From Planctomycetaceae bacterium (GTDB taxonomy: Bacteria > Planctomycetota > Planctomycetia > Planctomycetales > Planctomycetaceae), in NCBI GenBank assembly GCA_015487825.1, contig WFOZ01000039.1:1-9218 (forward strand): DNA of 9,218 bases, read 5' to 3'. Of this stretch, positions 6,999-9,218 are shown in pieces (position 1 is the stretch's first letter; each line of letters starts with the position of its first letter). Under the pieces are notes generated by a model that saw nothing but the letters and a program-made list of their open reading frames with translations, was not told the DNA's origin and did no database searches. The translations under genes were made by a program, and so were the position numbers.

Positions 6999-8261
6999 AT
7001 GTTACGAATAAGTCTGATAGCCGTTCTCTGTTTCTCATTGTCTGGCGTTGCAAATGGAGCGGATTGGCCTGGATTCCGGGGGCCTCGGCACAACGGGGTG
7101 ACGAAAGATTCTGCACCAGCAAAATGGAGCGGGGACGAGAATATTCTCTGGAAAGTTCCACTGCCGCATCCTGGCAATGGAAGCCCGATTGTTGTTGATG
7201 GGAAAGTGCTGCTTAATTCGGCTGAAGATGCGGAAGGGAAAATAAGATCGCTATTCTGTTTCAATGCCCAAACTGGAAAACAGCTTTGGAAGCAGACGGT
7301 AACGATATCAGAAAAAATGCCGACGCATAAAACGAATCCGTACTGCGGAACAACACCAGCTGCCAAGGGGAACCGAGTGGTCGTCTGGCACGCCTCAGCC
7401 GGTTTACATTGCTATGATCTGCAGGGCAAAAAGATCTGGTCGCGCGATCTGGGAGAATACCGCCACACCTGGGGCCACGGCACTTCTCCTGTGATCGATG
7501 GGGATCGCGTTTTTCTAAACACTGGCCCGGGCAAAAAAGTAATGGTCGCCGCGTTCGAACTGGAAACCGGAAAAACAATCTGGGAAGTGGTTGAGCCACA
7601 AAATGGAACACTCGACAGAAACGAGGCTGGAAAATATAAAGGTTCCTGGTCAACGCCGATCATTACAACATATGTTATAAGCAGGCAACTTATTTCGATC
7701 ATGCCGACCCGTGTTGTCGCCTATGATACCAACAATGGCGATATCATCTGGTTCTGTAACGGCGTGAGTCATAAACGCGGCGATCTTTCCTATTCTTCTG
7801 CGGTAATTGCCGGGAATATCTGTTATGTTACCGGTGGATTCAAAGGCCCCTCACTGGGGATTCGATTGGGCGGAAAGGGAGATGTAACCGAATCGCATCG
7901 CCTTTGGCGTTTCGAAAACCAGCCCCAGAATATCGGCACTGGCGTTGTTGTGGATGGTTTGGTTTATCGCTCGAATGCAGGGCCGGGTATTCTGGATTGC
8001 ATCGATCCACAAACCGGAGAAGTTTTATGGAAAGAGCGAGGCACCGGCAATTACTGGGCCAGTATCGTCAAGGCAGGCGACTACCTTTACGCAACCGCCC
8101 AGGATACGACAACAATTGTGTTCAAAGCGAATCCGGATCGACTCGAAGAGATCAGCCGGAATCAACTGGAAACGGAAGGAACCTGCAACGCCACGCCTGC
8201 CATCAGTGATGGCAAAATCTACATCCGCACTTTCTCGCATCTTTATGCCATCGGGAAATAA
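6999..8261 (+). CDS. Secreted PQQ-like beta-propeller (quinoprotein-like) protein
   Basis: A 420-residue exported protein. Residues 1-20 are a signal peptide (MLRISLIAVLCFSLSGVANG, cleavage before AD). The mature protein opens ADWPGFRGPRHNGV (21-34), the planctomycete PQQ-like signature also seen in the minus-strand gene at 1778. At least five propeller-blade motifs of the x-T-G-x-x-x-W type follow: NAQTGKQLW (89-97), DLQGKKIW (140-147), ELETGKTIW (187-195), DTNNGDIIW (243-251) and DPQTGEVLW (336-344), the length expected of a single propeller. Such proteins are usually called BamB-like or quinoproteins, but I see no proof that PQQ binds, and a scaffold role is equally likely. ATG 6999 has AGGAGG 7 bases upstream, the strongest ribosome site of the plus-strand genes. 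It is probably cotranscribed with the membrane protein before it and the secreted protein 5 bases after it. Confidence 0.9.
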   Translation: MLRISLIAVLCFSLSGVANGADWPGFRGPRHNGVTKDSAPAKWSGDENILWKVPLPHPGNGSPIVVDGKVLLNSAEDAEGKIRSLFCFNAQTGKQLWKQTVTISEKMPTHKTNPYCGTTPAAKGNRVVVWHASAGLHCYDLQGKKIWSRDLGEYRHTWGHGTSPVIDGDRVFLNTGPGKKVMVAAFELETGKTIWEVVEPQNGTLDRNEAGKYKGSWSTPIITTYVISRQLISIMPTRVVAYDTNNGDIIWFCNGVSHKRGDLSYSSAVIAGNICYVTGGFKGPSLGIRLGGKGDVTESHRLWRFENQPQNIGTGVVVDGLVYRSNAGPGILDCIDPQTGEVLWKERGTGNYWASIVKAGDYLYATAQDTTTIVFKANPDRLEEISRNQLETEGTCNATPAISDGKIYIRTFSHLYAIGK

Positions 8262-8266
8262 AATCG

Positions 8267-9218
8267 ATGAAAAAGTTCCTTCCTGTAATCGTTTTTTTAA
8301 TACTGGTTCAAGCAGTTGCTGCGGAAACGATTTTTCTTGAAGCAGAAACATTTTCTACGACAACCGATGGCTGGAAAGTCAGCCAGAACAGGCAGACTCG
8401 CTCTGCCTCCGGTGTGAAAACATTGCATGGTGCAACAGGCGATACCAAAGCGGTTGCCTCGAAACAAATTTCATTGAAGCAGGCGGGAAGTTATCGTCTA
8501 TGGGGGCGATATCTGTATCACCAGAGATGGCGGGGAGCGTTTCGGCTTTCCGTTGTTCAAAATGGAAAGCCAATTGTCGCCAAGGATTTTGATACGCAAA
8601 CGGTTCCCAACACGCGGGACTGGGAGTATCTCTGGGATTTTATCGACGTCGATTTGCCCGCTGGGAAACTGCAAATTGAACTGAGCAAGTCCGAGAATAA
8701 AAACTGCTCCGGTTACGTACGACATGTTGATTGCGTTTTGCTGACAAGCGATAAATCATTAAAACCGAATCATCTTGAATATGGCCCACAGACTTATTTG
8801 AGAGTAACGCTGGGAGATGCTTACAAGAAGCCGGTTTATGTTCACATCTTTGCGGATCATTATCACCATCCGTGGTATCAGCATTTCCATCTTTCCAAAG
8901 CGGGGGCACATCCCGGACTGCGGCCTGCAAATAAAGAAGATTATCTTCTGGGAGGCGAGCGAACCACATGGTGCAATATTACACCGATGCTTTATCAGGA
9001 CAGCGGAGCCGGGCTGAACATTTCAGTTCGACACACCTATTACGAAAAAGCAGCGACATTAAACGCGAAACTAGAATTCGCCACTGCTCCCAATGAACAA
9101 TCGGTCGTCAAAACAATGCAAGTCAATTGTCAACCGAACGGGCTGGTGGTAATTGCTCCCCCCGACTTAACGACCGAAGAACATCGCAGCCGTTTAATGC
9201 GAGATAAAGATTTTGCCA
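8267..9218 (+). CDS. Secreted protein with carbohydrate-binding-like N-terminus, cut by the window end
   Basis: An open frame from ATG 8267 with no stop before the right edge, giving 317 residues so far. Residues 1-19 are a signal peptide (MKKFLPVIVFLILVQAVAA, cleavage before ET). The mature N-terminus FLEAETF (23-29), then VASKQISLKQAGSYRLWGRY (63-82) and a strand-rich run ending about 158 (VRHVDCVLL), resemble the beta-sandwich modules, often sugar-binding, that open many planctomycete and verrucomicrobial secreted proteins. A second region from YLRVTLGD (177-184) holds a His/aromatic cluster, HIFADHYHHPWYQHFH (193-208), and GGERTTWCNITPML (229-242). I do not recognise that part and assign no enzyme activity. 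It starts 5 bases after the propeller stop with no clear ribosome site, so translation is probably coupled. The reading is unbroken and codon use looks like its neighbours. Confidence 0.8.
   Translation, partial: MKKFLPVIVFLILVQAVAAETIFLEAETFSTTTDGWKVSQNRQTRSASGVKTLHGATGDTKAVASKQISLKQAGSYRLWGRYLYHQRWRGAFRLSVVQNGKPIVAKDFDTQTVPNTRDWEYLWDFIDVDLPAGKLQIELSKSENKNCSGYVRHVDCVLLTSDKSLKPNHLEYGPQTYLRVTLGDAYKKPVYVHIFADHYHHPWYQHFHLSKAGAHPGLRPANKEDYLLGGERTTWCNITPMLYQDSGAGLNISVRHTYYEKAATLNAKLEFATAPNEQSVVKTMQVNCQPNGLVVIAPPDLTTEEHRSRLMRDKDFA

Noticed and set aside
6968..7366. 132-residue minus-strand frame across the start of the second PQQ-like gene
   Set aside because: Antisense shadow; the plus-strand protein has a signal peptide, strong ribosome site and blade repeats.
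8498..8969. Minus-strand frames of 75 and 109 residues near the right edge
   Set aside because: Antisense to the uninterrupted secreted-protein frame that runs from 8267 to the window end.

Overview
The window looks like chromosomal DNA of a planctomycete, probably in the Gimesia/Rubinisphaera range, though the species cannot be named from this. The clues are two secreted PQQ-like beta-propeller proteins that share the N-terminal motif W-P-x-F-x-G-P-x-H-N-x-V, a degenerate-receiver/PP2C phosphatase, a Gfo/Idh/MocA oxidoreductase of a subtype I associate with planctomycetes, a small Gly/Glu-rich lipoprotein, moderate GC and wide intergenic gaps. I saw no mobile element, CRISPR array, tRNA or rRNA.

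Layout. Positions 1-1778 hold a secreted PQQ-like protein gene on the minus strand. It starts at TTG 1778 and loses its true 3' end at position 108/109. From there to the left edge the window is a perfect 108-bp inverted copy of an internal part of the same gene (1-108 against 716-823), which looks like a fold-back contig-end artefact. Upstream of it on the same strand is a small lipoprotein gene (2148-1888) with a clear intrinsic terminator at 1807-1852, only about 30 bases before the PQQ gene. A 612-base divergent intergenic region (2149-2760) separates these from the plus-strand genes.

The plus strand carries a pseudo-receiver plus SpoIIE/RsbU-type PP2C phosphatase (2761-3951) and a Gfo/Idh/MocA oxidoreductase whose usual E-K-P motif reads T-V-P (4072-5190). 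After a 182-base gap comes a probable three-gene operon: a 12-segment DUF4153/DUF4173-like membrane protein (5373-6971), a second PQQ-like beta-propeller protein (6999-8261), and a secreted protein with a carbohydrate-binding-like N-terminus (8267 to the right edge, incomplete). Gaps inside this operon are 27 and 5 bases.

How the genes may work together: the operon is built for the cell envelope (one membrane protein and two exported proteins), and both PQQ-like proteins are exported. The phosphatase is probably the output of a partner-switching or stress signalling pathway, and the oxidoreductase probably acts on a sugar or sugar-like compound. No specific pathway can be assigned. I do not see a clearly new multi-gene system. 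The best leads are the unphosphorylatable receiver, the lysine-less oxidoreductase, the His-rich secreted protein and the terminator-spaced lipoprotein/PQQ pair. The inverted repeat should be treated as a data-quality warning.
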